Source: Hoeflea sp. BRH_c9 (lineage in GTDB: Bacteria; Pseudomonadota; Alphaproteobacteria; Rhizobiales; Rhizobiaceae). Taken from it: a stretch of DNA of 50,360 bases. Below the pieces are notes generated by a model, which searched no databases, had not been told where the DNA came from, and worked only from the letters and a program-made list of their open reading frames with translations. Shown in pieces: positions 8,079 to 17,234 of the stretch (its first letter is position 1; every line of letters begins with the position of its first letter). The position numbers and the translations under genes are program-made. Where the stretch lies: assembly GCA_000961635.1 (NCBI GenBank), contig LADQ01000194.1, positions 1-50,360 on the forward strand. Direction: 5' to 3'.

Positions 8079-9732
8079 ATGTCGCTATGGGTGGGCATGC
8101 AAAAGAAATCGAAATGGTCGCCCGGCCCAGGGGTTAAGATTCTGGGTGTCACGCTCACTGTTGACGACGGGTGGGTTGTTTCCACTGCTGGATCCGCGAT
8201 CGGCATCTGCCCTGATTGTGGCCGGCGAAGCCGAAGTCAGCATGGTTGCGCCCGCCGCAACCTCCAGGATCTGCCGGTCCAGGGCAAGCCGGTGACGGTG
8301 AAGCTCCTGCTGAGCCGCTGGCGATGTGCACATCGGGAATGCGCACGACGAACGTTCACCGACCGACTTCCGATGGTAGCTGATCCATACGCGCGTCGGA
8401 CGAGAAGGGTCGGTGAGATTGTCGGCCTGCTCGGCCATAGCGCCGGCGGCCGTCCTGGCGAGCGGTTGATGCAGCGGCTCGGCATGCCGGTCAGTGATGA
8501 CACCATCCTGCGGCAGTTGAAGCGGGATGCCGTGGTTGCTCAACGCAATTCCGAGATACGGGTGGTCGGTATCGATGATTGGAGTTGGCGGCGGGTGACG
8601 AGCTACGGAACCATCATGGTCGACCTCGAGCGCCGCTCGGTTGTCGACATACTGGATGACCGTAGCGTCGAGAGTGCGGCCAAGTGGCTGCGTGACCGTC
8701 CTTCCATCGAAGTTGTCAGTCGGGACCGCTGCGGGCTGTATGCGCAGGCGGCTCGTGAAGGCGCACCGCAGGCCCAACAGGTCGCCGATCGGTTTGATCT
8801 GGTCAAGAACCTTCGCTCGGCCATCGAAGAACAGATGAGCCTTTCCGGGCACGCCACCGGCAGGGCCATTCTTTCGGAGGACGCAATTGTTGACGCTGCC
8901 ACACATCGCCGTCGCGCCCGTCTTGCGCATAGGCAATCCCGCCAGGAAATATTCGACGCGCACCACGCTTTGCGCCAGCAAGGGCTTTCCTACAGCGAGA
9001 TCGCCCGACGGACCGGCTACGAACGTCGTAGTGTAACGAAGTGGCTCAAGTTTGAGGCTACGCCCGACAGGCGGCGAGCAGCGTTGAAACCCACATCACC
9101 ATGGTACTTCGAAACCTTCCTTGCCGAATGCTGGAAGGACGGAAACCGCTGCTGGCGGCATTTGTTTCATCACGTCAAACAGCGCGGTTACACCGGCAGC
9201 TTCGCCAATCTCGAGCGCCTGCTGGGAGCTTGGCGGCGGGCCGAAAGGGAGCAGGTCGAAGAAGTGCCGCCCACGTTAGAGTCGGAGCCGGTTCGAGACC
9301 CGGAAACCGGTCATGCAATCTCGCCAGTGGTTGCCGCGGCGCTGTGCATCAAGCCGCGAAGCCTGCTGACAGAGCGGCAGGCAAGGAAGGTAGATGCCCC
9401 TGAAGCAGGGGTCTGACGATTTTTCCGAGATGCGACGCCTGGCGATGCGCTTCAACGGCATCCTCCAAGGCAAGAAATCCGCACCAAAGGATGCGTGGAT
9501 CGACGATGCGATCGACTCCGAACTCATTCCGATCATGCGGTTCGCTCGCGTCCTGCGCAGAGACATCAATGCCGTCAATAATGCCATCGAGCTGCCGTGG
9601 AGCAATGGACAGGCCGAAGGCCAGATCAACCGCCTCAAGACCCTCAAGCGCGCAATGTACGGTCGGGCAGGTCTTGAACTGCTGAGGGCACGAATGCTAC
9701 CACCGCTCCACATAAAGGAAGAACCCAATTAA
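8079..9732 (+). pseudogene. ISL3-family transposase with a one-base frameshift
   Basis: The first frame (to 9416) encodes the ISL3 zinc-finger region (CPDCGRRSRSQHG, then RRNLQDLP). It continues with the HTH/DDE core containing VVGIDDWSWRR (first catalytic Asp), the SRDRCGLYAQAA block (second Asp) and FDLVKNLRSAIE. The second frame (9394-9732) supplies the C-terminal part of the DDE domain, with ELPWSNGQAEGQINRLKTLK carrying the catalytic Glu. They join at a CCCC run at 9397-9400, where KVDA should be followed directly by LKQGSDDF, so one extra C is enough to explain the break. ATG 8079 is taken as start because the TTG at 8031 lies in the inverted repeat. Reading the whole protein needs a +1 shift; a disabling indel is likelier than programmed frameshifting. 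Confidence 0.85.
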
Positions 9733-9741
9733 ATGCCAAGC
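9718..9741 (-). repeat. ISL3 right inverted repeat
   Basis: The complement of this 24-base segment begins GCTTGGCATTTAAT and matches the left end at 8029-8052 with about four mismatches. It contains the transposase stop codon. Confidence 0.75.
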
Positions 9742-9816
9742 GACACGTGTACCGCGATCGCATTCGGCGATATCGGCCACGAGCGCTCGTGCCTCTCGAA
9801 GTCAGGCGAGTGCGCC

Positions 9817-11214
9817 TCAGCTAACTGTGAACTGACCCATCATTCCCGCATCCTCGTGTTCGAGAATGTGGCAGTGGAACATGAAAGCATTTTCCTTGTC
9901 GGCGGGATGTTCGAACCGAGCGAGGATTTCGGTCTCGCCGGGCACGAGAACTGTATCCTTCCATCCCGTGTTTTCGGGACGCGGCGGCAATCTGTCCTCG
10001 CTGAGGACCCGGAACTGGACGCCATGTATATGGAAAGGGTGCGCGACCATCGAACTGCGTATAATCCAGCGTTCCACCGAGCCCAATGCAACTTTCAGAT
10101 CAATACGATCCATATCGAAGGGCTGGCCATTGATGGCAAAACCGCCGCCGCCCATCATCATGCCCATTCCCATGTCCAAAGAAATCATACGGGTCTGTGT
10201 GTCCAACCCAACCAGTTCTTCAAGCGGGCTGCCAATCTTATCTGGAAGGCTTGTTATCCGGGCGGACAACGTTTCATCCAGTGCAAATTCGAGCACACCA
10301 TAGGCCTGATTGGGGTCGCTCATCAGCACCGGCGCGTTAGCACCCGAGAAATCCACGAGAATCTCCGCCCGCTCTCCCGGGGCCAATTGGAGCACATCGA
10401 GTGCGACGAGTTGCGGCAGGTAACCGCCATCGGTTGCCGCCAGATGTAAGGGGCGGCCGTCGCTGAAGAACAGATTGTAGATGCGCGCGTTCGACCCATT
10501 GAGCAGGCGCAGCCGCACGATCCCATTGGGAACCGCCGCGACCGCCCCCGATTGACCGTTGATGAGCATCCGGTTGCCATGAAACCCGTGCATCCGGTCC
10601 ATCATCGAAGGTTCATAAATCATGCGGCCGTTACGGTCGAAGCTGCGATCCTGCAGTACGAGCGTGAGGTCATCGATGCCATAGGCCGATGGCAGGCCTC
10701 GATCATCATCCCTGCCGTCAGTGACGTGTATGACGCCGGCCAAGCCGTTGTAAACCTGTTGCGCCGTGCGTCCGTGAATATGAGAGTGATACCAGATCGT
10801 CGAGGGATCCTGATTCACCTGCATGTCCGGCTTCCAGATTTTGCCTGGAAGCACCGGCTGATGCGGACCTCCGTCATGGTCGCCCTTAACCTTCATTCCA
10901 TGCCAGTGGATACTGACCGGTTCGTCCAGAGTGTTGCCGATTTCCGCAGCCAGCGGGCCGTTCTGCATGATCACGGTGGGGCCCAGATAGCTCTGATTGT
11001 AGCCCGCTGTCGGCACCGCAGGCCCGCCCAGAAAACTGCTGCTTCCTACCTCGGCGGTCATGGCAAGTTTGCCGCTGGCGCGGGTGTCGATAAGCGGGGG
11101 CATTAGCAGCCGTGGCGGAGTTTCCGCGGCGAAGACACTGCCCGCCCATGCCGATCCGCCACCTGCAACAACAAAGGCCCTCGCGGCAGAGGTCAGGAAA
11201 TCACGTCGATTCAT
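9817..11214 (-). CDS. Tat-exported multicopper oxidase (CueO/CotA-like)
   Basis: This 465-residue multicopper oxidase would use molecular oxygen to oxidise Cu(I) or phenolic/metal substrates in the periplasm. The start is placed at 11214 because it begins with a twin-arginine signal, NRRDFLTSAARAFVVAGGG, ending near VFA (about residue 29). The frame stays open 108 bases further upstream without family similarity. All four copper-ligand motifs are present: HWHG (103-106), WYHSHIHG (141-148), HPFHIHG (about 392) and HCHILEHEDAGMM (about 447). The run MGMGMMMGGGG before the last cupredoxin domain is a short Met-rich loop, as in cuprous oxidases. It follows a small SHOCT membrane protein by 110 bases and is probably co-transcribed. 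Copper detoxification is the likely role. Confidence 0.9.
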   Translation of the reverse strand: MNRRDFLTSAARAFVVAGGGSAWAGSVFAAETPPRLLMPPLIDTRASGKLAMTAEVGSSSFLGGPAVPTAGYNQSYLGPTVIMQNGPLAAEIGNTLDEPVSIHWHGMKVKGDHDGGPHQPVLPGKIWKPDMQVNQDPSTIWYHSHIHGRTAQQVYNGLAGVIHVTDGRDDDRGLPSAYGIDDLTLVLQDRSFDRNGRMIYEPSMMDRMHGFHGNRMLINGQSGAVAAVPNGIVRLRLLNGSNARIYNLFFSDGRPLHLAATDGGYLPQLVALDVLQLAPGERAEILVDFSGANAPVLMSDPNQAYGVLEFALDETLSARITSLPDKIGSPLEELVGLDTQTRMISLDMGMGMMMGGGGFAINGQPFDMDRIDLKVALGSVERWIIRSSMVAHPFHIHGVQFRVLSEDRLPPRPENTGWKDTVLVPGETEILARFEHPADKENAFMFHCHILEHEDAGMMGQFTVS

Positions 11215-11324
11215 GTTGTACCTTTGATCTTTCGGTTTCTTGGCAGTGGGAGCGAATGGAAGCAGCATGAAGTTACCCCACCGAAAACCGGAACGTTCAC
11301 GGTCGAAACGACGGTGCGGCATGC

Positions 11325-11693
11325 CTAGTCGCCGAGCAATTTCCTTCGCTCATCAAATTCCTTGGAATCGATCTCGCCACGCGCATATCGCTCCTTAAGG
11401 ATATCATGGGCGCGACTGGAAGATTGACCAGCACCTGGCACAAAACCGGAACCCATGTGCCTCATGACATAGATAACGGCAGCGACGATCCCGACAAGCA
11501 CCAAGATCATGAAAATCGGTCCGAGAACCATGCCAAACCCTCCCCATTGATCACCTCCCCACATCATTCCACGACCATACTGGAACGGAGCGTTGCCTCC
11601 GGGTATTTCACCGACCTGTGCAAGGGCAGCCGTCGCCGAAAGCGGAACCAAAGCTACAATTTTGGTAAGTTGTGAGAACAGTTTCTTGTTCAT
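11325..11693 (-). CDS. Small membrane protein with C-terminal SHOCT domain
   Basis: The product has 122 residues. It begins with a signal peptide (about 1-26, cleavage after ALAQ), then a Gly/Met/Trp-rich segment (YGRGMMWGGDQWGGFGM), one transmembrane helix (about 55-77) and a C-terminal SHOCT motif (ILKERYARGEIDSKEFDERR). GGAGAC precedes the ATG at 11693. Small SHOCT proteins of this shape are common beside copper oxidases and efflux genes in Proteobacteria. Their function is not established; a scaffold or metal-sensing membrane role is guessed. It is the upstream gene of a two-gene unit with the multicopper oxidase. Confidence 0.8.
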   Translation of the reverse strand: MNKKLFSQLTKIVALVPLSATAALAQVGEIPGGNAPFQYGRGMMWGGDQWGGFGMVLGPIFMILVLVGIVAAVIYVMRHMGSGFVPGAGQSSSRAHDILKERYARGEIDSKEFDERRKLLGD

Positions 11694-11780
11694 TTCACGT
11701 CTCCATAAGTAGGGGCTGAACGCCCGAATTAATTTAAGCTACCCGCGACGGAGTCGAATAGCATTGATTTGTATCAATAA

Positions 11781-12026
11781 TCACTGGCGCTTGATGTCTA
11801 CCGAGATCGTTCGATCCGTGTCAAATGGACATTTCGCCCGCGTCTGCAGGGCTCAAGCGTTTTCTGTTTCGATTGGGAGGATCCGCTGGCGAATTCCGCA
11901 ACCCCAGCAAAGGGCACCGGGTTCGGCTCCAAATTGATGAGCGCGTTGATCGAACGGAAGTGGAACGGTGTGGTTACCGTTGCAGACAAATCCAACTTCA
12001 GAATCACGATGGAAGTTCCCCTTTGA
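11781..12026 (+). pseudogene. C-terminal remnant of an HWE-type histidine kinase
   Basis: In frame with the TGA at 12024-12026 the plus strand encodes the last ATP-binding blocks of a HisKA_2/HWE-family sensor kinase. These are KGTGFGSKLMSALIERKWNG (the G2 box and following helix) and VTVADKSNFRITMEVPL at the very end. About 80 codons are open back to a TAA at 11778-11780. No start, sensor or dimerisation region is present, so it is a 3' fragment. Such kinases are typical of Alphaproteobacteria. A longer frame in another phase (11825-12277) covers this remnant but has no protein-like character. Confidence 0.65.
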
Positions 12027-12535
12027 TCCTGGTCAAATCTTGCGGGACGTCCGCCGGGTGTCCGCGCTTAATCGTCATGTACAGTCGCTACCTTCCCTTC
12101 GCCTTGCGTCAAGCGACATTCCCGTGCCGCTATGCGCAGAGCTGGTGGCGGGAGAAGTGCGACCGGCGGAGGCTAAGACCGCGTCGCTATTCAGATCGCG
12201 GGAGTGCGGTACCTGTCTTGTCCAAACGAGTCAGCCCCGCGCATCAAAACGATGCGCGGGGCTTTGGGTTCAATTGATCACTGTCCGCCTTAGCGGGAAG
12301 CGACAGGCGTGACCAAGGCATCGTCAATCGAGATGTCCGACGGGTAACCGCACCTTACAAGCCAGCTTTCCAACGAGATGGGACGAGTTCGGAATATGTC
12401 TGATTGGCGTCCCTTGTTTCGACAGTTCCGGGATGGCCTCATTTGTCTCCTGACGGCACAAGTACGCTGAAGTTCTATTTCAACTAAACGGTCTCCGGGA
12501 AAACGGATACGTTTGACGATCGACATGGCATGGTG
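12027..12535. other. Gene-free debris between kinase remnant and coxG
   Basis: Short overlapping frames exist (for example plus 11968-12312 and minus 12290-12526), but none shows a recognisable domain, ribosome binding site or consistent codon choice. The only clear feature is the hairpin at 12233-12263. The stretch looks like a scar between the copper genes and catabolic cluster A. Confidence 0.5.
12233..12263 (+). terminator. Strong hairpin, probable intrinsic terminator
   Basis: A perfect 13-base stem AGCCCCGCGCATC / GATGCGCGGGGCT with a 5-base AAAAC loop is followed on the plus strand by TTGGGTT. The stem is very stable, but the T-run is short. It would end rightward transcription, now only that of the kinase remnant. 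Confidence 0.65.
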
Positions 12536-12979
12536 TCAGGCATCGCTCACCACGCGGTTGAATTCGGAAAAAAACTGACTGGCCAACTTTTTGGCCGTTG
12601 AATCAATCAATCGCGCACCCATCTGGGCGATCTTCCCACCGACTTGGGCGCTGCAGTTGTAGCTCAATAGTGTTGTTTGGCCTTCTTCGGTCAGGCTGAC
12701 ATCAGCGCTCCCTCTAGCAAAGCCAGCCACTCCGCCCTTGCCTTGACCAGTGATAGTGTAACCACTCGGCGAGCTGATATTCTCGAGGCAAACTTCGCCT
12801 TTGAAAGTTGCCGCAACGATACCGATTTTCAGCTTTACCGTTGCCGTCATTTCGGTTTCGGAAGATTTTTCGAGTAATTGGCATCCGGGGATGCACTGAC
12901 GCAAAATATCAACATCATTCAAAGCAGCCCATACCTTATCCCGCGGTGCTTCAATCCGCTCTGTTCCGGTCATTTCCAT
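12536..12979 (-). CDS. CoxG-family (SRPBCC) protein
   Basis: This 147-residue protein of the CO-dehydrogenase subunit G family (COG3427, START/SRPBCC fold) begins GTERIEAPRDKVWAALNDVD and includes CIPGCQLLE and the TITGQGKGGVAGFARGSADV strand region typical of CoxG. It lacks the hydrophobic C-terminal anchor seen in longer CoxG proteins (compare the second copy at 43918-44511). In carboxydotrophs CoxG helps recruit the molybdenum enzyme to the membrane. Here it probably serves the molybdenum hydroxylase encoded from 20734 onward. It is the last gene of the leftward operon that begins at 16104. Confidence 0.85.
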   Translation of the reverse strand: MEMTGTERIEAPRDKVWAALNDVDILRQCIPGCQLLEKSSETEMTATVKLKIGIVAATFKGEVCLENISSPSGYTITGQGKGGVAGFARGSADVSLTEEGQTTLLSYNCSAQVGGKIAQMGARLIDSTAKKLASQFFSEFNRVVSDA

Positions 12980-13014
12980 TTCATATCTCCTCTGTTATCC
13001 GTTCAGCGCGCCAG

Positions 13015-14001
13015 TCAGGGATGCAAAATGGCGCGACCTTCGACGCGCCGGCTCAGCAGGTCTTCCAGCGCGTTGGCGTAATCTGAAAGCGCATAGACAC
13101 TTGTAGGCTGCGGTAAAATCATACCCTGCTCATACATGCTAAAAATATCGGTAAAGCACTTGCGGATCAGGTCTGGGCGGCGTTTGCGATAGTCACTAAC
13201 TTGGATTCCGCTCACCTCGATGTTTTTGAGCAGCAGATAATTGGCTTTGATTTCGGGAATGCGGCCAGAAGCAAAGCCTATCACCACATAGCGACCGCGC
13301 CAGGCTACGGCCCGGATTGCTGCATCGAAAAAATCGCCACCGAGCGGGTCGAGAACGACGTCCGCTCCATTGCCGTTGGTCAGGTGCCCGACTTGCTCTC
13401 GAACGGATTCGCGAAGGTTAGGGGCAGATAAATCAATGATTCCATCCGCCCCCGCAGCAAGAGCAAGATTGCTCTTTGCAGAAGAAGACACACCAGCAAG
13501 TACTTTTGCACCTTTTGTCTTGGCAAGTTGAATTGCGGCTTGCCCCACGGCCCCGGTTGCACCCATGACTAGAACGGTCTCACCAGCCAGCAGCCGCGCG
13601 CGGTCAACAAGGGCGAACCATGCTGTATCAAAAGCGAGCGACATCGACGCGGCATCGTCGAAAGACAGACTATCGGGCACTGCAAAACACTGATCGGCGG
13701 CGACTACGACAAACTGTGCGTATCCCCCATGCTCGGCCATGGATATGACACGATTGCCGGGCTTCAGGTTCGTCACGCCTTCACCGATATCCCGGACTGT
13801 ACCTACGGGCAGCTTTCCTGGAATGAAAGGCCGCTCGGGAAGGAATTGATATTTTCCCTGGAGCACAAGAGTATCAACAAAATTTGCAGCCACCGCAGCC
13901 ACCTCTAACACGACCTGTCCGGGACCGGCTTGCGGCTTTGCAACCTCTTCAATTAGCGCGCTCCCAACCGCACCGAATTCTCGAACGACTACTGCTTTCA
14001 T
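13015..14001 (-). CDS. NADPH:quinone-oxidoreductase-like MDR enzyme
   Basis: This 328-residue protein belongs to the medium-chain dehydrogenase/reductase superfamily, quinone oxidoreductase branch. The N-terminal GroES-like domain runs MKAVVVREFG to about residue 120. It is followed by the Rossmann fold with VLVMGATGAVGQAAIQLAK (about 145-163). Structural zinc cysteines are not seen, in line with the QOR branch. The longest frame begins at 14265, but MKAVVV at 14001 is the true family start and sits 4 bases after the thioesterase stop. It is probably an enoyl-CoA or enone reductase in the pathway of the upstream ligase; the substrate is unknown. Confidence 0.85.
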   Translation of the reverse strand: MKAVVVREFGAVGSALIEEVAKPQAGPGQVVLEVAAVAANFVDTLVLQGKYQFLPERPFIPGKLPVGTVRDIGEGVTNLKPGNRVISMAEHGGYAQFVVVAADQCFAVPDSLSFDDAASMSLAFDTAWFALVDRARLLAGETVLVMGATGAVGQAAIQLAKTKGAKVLAGVSSSAKSNLALAAGADGIIDLSAPNLRESVREQVGHLTNGNGADVVLDPLGGDFFDAAIRAVAWRGRYVVIGFASGRIPEIKANYLLLKNIEVSGIQVSDYRKRRPDLIRKCFTDIFSMYEQGMILPQPTSVYALSDYANALEDLLSRRVEGRAILHP

Positions 14002-14005
14002 GATG

Positions 14006-14419
14006 TCAATCCTTTGTTGAGAAGGTAGCGCGGGCAAGGGCAACCAGCTTGCCGTCGCACTCAAGTTCAACATCGGCGCGTGAAATGCTGCGACCAAGTT
14101 TACGCAGTATGCCTGTAGCGCTAAGCTTTCTGCCCAGCGCCGGAGCCAGAAAGTCAACCTGAAGCGTAATAGTGGGCGCCTGCTTGCTGTAGAATACAGC
14201 CACCGCCGCGTGGCCTGCTGCATCTGCAAAAGCGGCGACGATTCCACCATGGAAATAGGGTTCATGCGGATGGTGGCTGAAGTCCTGTCGAAAGGCCAGG
14301 CTTAGGTCTACGCGTTGTCCAGGTTCGTCCACGCTGATGACATCAGGTGCCAGCCAGCGGTTGAACGGTGGACGGTCCATTTCCTCTTGTAGGCGCTTTA
14401 ACAGGACTGTCTTGGTCAT
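14006..14419 (-). CDS. PaaI-family hotdog thioesterase
   Basis: This 137-residue hotdog-fold acyl-CoA thioesterase carries the PaaI-like segment HHPHEPYFHGGIVAAFADAAG, where the HGG and the following acidic residue form the active-site region. It then has VDFLAPALGRKLSATG and the last strand VALARATFS. The start at 14419 overlaps the ligase stop as ATGA, so translation is probably coupled. It would release CoA from stalled or misactivated aryl-CoA intermediates made by the neighbouring ligase. A second PaaI-type thioesterase sits in the same relation to a ligase at 35840-36265. Confidence 0.85.
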   Translation of the reverse strand: MTKTVLLKRLQEEMDRPPFNRWLAPDVISVDEPGQRVDLSLAFRQDFSHHPHEPYFHGGIVAAFADAAGHAAVAVFYSKQAPTITLQVDFLAPALGRKLSATGILRKLGRSISRADVELECDGKLVALARATFSTKD

Positions 14420-16104
14420 CCTGCAGCGCCTTGCCAACGAACCGGCTGCGGTGAAAGACGCCCATCATCAATGAAGGGAAGTAGAGCCCGTTTTAAAACC
14501 TTTCCACTTGCGCCGAGTGGAATCTCGCTCACTTCAAGGAAATATTCTGGCATGTCGTATTTTGAAAGCCCATTCTCGTGCAGGTGCTCAAGAAGTTTCT
14601 GGGGATCGAGTTTTGTGCCGTTCTTAAGCATGACAACGATACAAACACGTTCACCCAGTCGTTCATCCTTGACCGGAATCGCGGCAGCTCGCTCAACCAG
14701 CGGATGGCGCATGGTCAGTGATTCGATGTTTGTGGGATGAATATTGTGTCCGCCACGGATGATTACATCCTTGATCCGACCGGTGATCTTCAGATACCCG
14801 TCCGAATCCAGTCTGCCGAGATCTCCCGTCATGAACCAACCGTCCCGATTGAACGAGCGCTCTGTATTGTCTTGGTCGTCGAAATAGCCCAGCATCAGGC
14901 TTCCCCCCCGGCCGCCGATATGACCGATCTCGCCTACCGGCAGTTCCTTCTCGGGATCATCAATCGAGAAAATTCTAATTTCATAGCCTGTGCAAGCGCG
15001 ACCGGACGTATTGACGATACGGGCGGGATCATCATCCGGAAGCGTATAATGATGTGAGCATGCCTCCGTCATTCCGTAGCCGCTCTGCGGGATGATTCCA
15101 TAAGACAGCAGGCCCTCTACAACTCCCATTGAAGCCGGCGCACCCGAAATCCTGAAGCCACGCATCGCAGGCAAGTCGGCTTTTCCGAGCGTTTTGATTT
15201 CGCTCAGCAAATCCATCGCGTGTGCTGGAACCCCAAAGACAAAAGAGGCTTCGGTTTGGCGCAGTCGCTCCAACAAGCTGACGCCCCGAGAAAGATCGTG
15301 CAGGACGATCTCGCCGCCCACATGCATGCTTAGCACAAGCGCTCCAAATCCGAGATTATGGCTTAGCGGGCTCAGTGTATAGGTAACTGACCGTTCGGAG
15401 AAGTCCCAGTCTCGGGCAATGGCGCGCGCATTCGACAGAAGTGTGTTGTTGGAGTGCATTACGCCCTTTGGCTCGCCGGTCGTACCGGAGGTAAAGGCGA
15501 GATAGACGACATCGTCGGCTTCACCGACCGGGTTACTCATCGGCGCAGGTTTCGACAAGCCCAACGCGGTGGCGATGCTTGCAAAGTCGCGCTGTGCGGG
15601 CGCATCAAGCGCCACGACACTGAGGATATGGGGCAATTCCCGAGCGGCGACGAAGATATCATTCACATCGGCATCGGCGCCAAAGCCCGCCTCTGCATAG
15701 ATGGCCTTTGCCTTTGCGCGGGACAATAGAGCTGTTATTTCCGCCACCGTATGATTGCGATGCAATGACGGGCACAGTACGTAACTTTCCCGCGAGCAAA
15801 CCAGAAGCAGCACCGCCAGTTCCAACCGGCTCGACATCCACGCAGCTACCCTGTCGCCCGGACGCAGTCCTTCGGAGCGAAGCTTTGCGCTGACCCTGTC
15901 AGCCAACTCCACCAATTCTGCGTATGTGAGAGCCCCATAACTGTCTCGAATCGCAATTCTGTCCGGAGTTGTCGCCGCATGAGCGGCGGCACGATTGTAA
16001 ATCGTGTCGTCGGTCCAAAGCCCATCGCCGTGGAACTGTTTCAGCATGCGACTTGTCAGCCTCGTAAGAAGATTCTGACCGCCATGGCGGATTGTTTGGC
16101 CCAT
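14416..16104 (-). CDS. AMP-forming acyl/aryl-CoA ligase
   Basis: This 562-residue ANL-superfamily ligase forms acyl-CoA from a carboxylic acid, ATP and CoA. Core motifs are intact: A3 FTSGTTGEPKG (about 204-214), A5 GYGMTEA (about 342-348), A7 TGDLGRLDSDGYLKITGR (about 427-444) and the catalytic Lys in GASGKVLKRA (about 535). It resembles cyclohexanecarboxylate-CoA ligase and related ring-acid ligases, but the substrate cannot be read from sequence. AGAGGA lies just upstream of the ATG at 16104. It heads a four-gene leftward operon (ligase, thioesterase, MDR, CoxG), divergent from the XRE regulator at 16350. Confidence 0.9.
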   Translation of the reverse strand: MGQTIRHGGQNLLTRLTSRMLKQFHGDGLWTDDTIYNRAAAHAATTPDRIAIRDSYGALTYAELVELADRVSAKLRSEGLRPGDRVAAWMSSRLELAVLLLVCSRESYVLCPSLHRNHTVAEITALLSRAKAKAIYAEAGFGADADVNDIFVAARELPHILSVVALDAPAQRDFASIATALGLSKPAPMSNPVGEADDVVYLAFTSGTTGEPKGVMHSNNTLLSNARAIARDWDFSERSVTYTLSPLSHNLGFGALVLSMHVGGEIVLHDLSRGVSLLERLRQTEASFVFGVPAHAMDLLSEIKTLGKADLPAMRGFRISGAPASMGVVEGLLSYGIIPQSGYGMTEACSHHYTLPDDDPARIVNTSGRACTGYEIRIFSIDDPEKELPVGEIGHIGGRGGSLMLGYFDDQDNTERSFNRDGWFMTGDLGRLDSDGYLKITGRIKDVIIRGGHNIHPTNIESLTMRHPLVERAAAIPVKDERLGERVCIVVMLKNGTKLDPQKLLEHLHENGLSKYDMPEYFLEVSEIPLGASGKVLKRALLPFIDDGRLSPQPVRWQGAAG

Positions 16105-16349
16105 ATAGTCCTCTGCGTCGTTCGAAAATCACATCTAGACCCTATCAAACCCATTGCTGTTCCAAAATCAAGATAATTCCCATAAATTGTAAATAATCTA
16201 AACAGGTTGCTTTTAAATGACGCATTTCTCTTGCTTCGGAAAAATTGACTGCGGGAAGGGCGTCTTTCGCGAAAAGCGCATGCATCTTGTATGCCCCCGG
16301 AAACCGGGGTAAGCGAACTGACACGTTCAGGCAGTCGAAGGTCAGAACT

Positions 16350-17234
16350 ATGGTTATACGATACAATGAGATTGGTCAGCGACTGAGGGCGTTTCGCCTC
16401 GGTTCGGGCATGAGCGCCGATGACATTGCCAAGAAGATCGGCATCTCACGGACCGCAGTTTATCGTTTCGAGAAGGGCGAAGTGGTCAAGATCGAGACAT
16501 TGTCCAGTCTGTCCGATCTGCTTGGCGTGTCCCTTTCGACATTGCTCGGCGTTGAAATCGAGTACATTTCATCAGCTGTCACCTATTTTGAACGTCTGCG
16601 CCAACTCGAAGAGGCCGCCGATCGCATAATCATCCTGGCTGGCCCGATATCTTTCTTGCTCGCATCACAAGATTTCTCCACATGGCTGCCGGATCTGCTG
16701 CGTGAAAGCATTTCAAACGAGAATGGGCGCCGTGCCAAATTGCTGACCGACATTGACCGGATTATCGAGATCCTGGCCGAAAGGCGCAAGAACTATGAGC
16801 GGCGAAAACCGGCTATCATCAACCTTGTGTCGGCACTCGACATTGAGAGACTATTGCGTTCCGGCTTTGTTGGCCGTCCTTTCATGTCTGACAAGGATCT
16901 CATGGCTCGGCAGCAACGCGCCCGGGCGGAGATAGAGCATTTCATGAGACTGGCGGAGACCGAACCAATCGGCATTCAGATCGGATTGGTCACTGGCACA
17001 TTGCCGCACACCGGCTTCCAGATCTTCCGATGCGGTGATCGCAAGACGCTCTCCATAAGCCCTTTCCGACTGGGCGAGCAGCCGAATATCCAACTCGGTG
17101 TGGCTATGATCACCGAGAATCAGGAGGCCGTCTCCCTGCACGAATCGGTGGTTGATGAAATGTGGCGGACTTCCCTGAAAGGGAAAGCGGCAGCGAATTA
17201 TCTGCGCGATCTGATTGCAGCAGCCTACGACTGA
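16350..17234 (+). CDS. XRE-family HTH regulator with a ligand-binding-like C-terminus
   Basis: The protein has 294 residues. The N-terminal 65 form a Cro/CI-type HTH (IGQRLRAFRLGSGMSADDIA, then ISRTAVYRFEKGEVVKIETL). The rest, about 220 residues, is a helical region plus a segment starting ITENQEAVSLHE that has no name I can give. Such regulators are frequently found next to TRAP-TAXI and aromatic-degradation genes. The start at 16350 is chosen because homology begins there; the upstream 35 codons look non-coding. It lies between the ligase operon and the transporter genes, and probably controls both. Confidence 0.8.
   Translation: MVIRYNEIGQRLRAFRLGSGMSADDIAKKIGISRTAVYRFEKGEVVKIETLSSLSDLLGVSLSTLLGVEIEYISSAVTYFERLRQLEEAADRIIILAGPISFLLASQDFSTWLPDLLRESISNENGRRAKLLTDIDRIIEILAERRKNYERRKPAIINLVSALDIERLLRSGFVGRPFMSDKDLMARQQRARAEIEHFMRLAETEPIGIQIGLVTGTLPHTGFQIFRCGDRKTLSISPFRLGEQPNIQLGVAMITENQEAVSLHESVVDEMWRTSLKGKAAANYLRDLIAAAYD

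Larger units (their letters stand above)
8029..9741 (+). mobile_element. ISL3-family insertion sequence
   Basis: The element is bounded by imperfect inverted repeats: left 8029-8052 starting GCTTGGCATTTAAT, right 9718-9741 whose complement starts with the same 14 bases. About 20 of 24 positions match. The TAA of the transposase lies inside the right repeat. No clear 8-bp target duplication could be seen next to the repeats, so the exact outer ends may differ by a few bases or the flanks have been rearranged. It separates the ATPase-protease module from the copper oxidase genes. Confidence 0.8.

Noticed and set aside
11825-12277. 150-codon plus-strand frame after the SHOCT gene
   Set aside because: Unusual residue make-up, no binding site, and it masks a recognisable kinase C-terminus in another phase.
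14002-14265. 88-residue N-terminal extension of the cluster-A MDR protein
   Set aside because: It reads the thioesterase gene out of frame; MKAVVV at 14001 is the conserved start.
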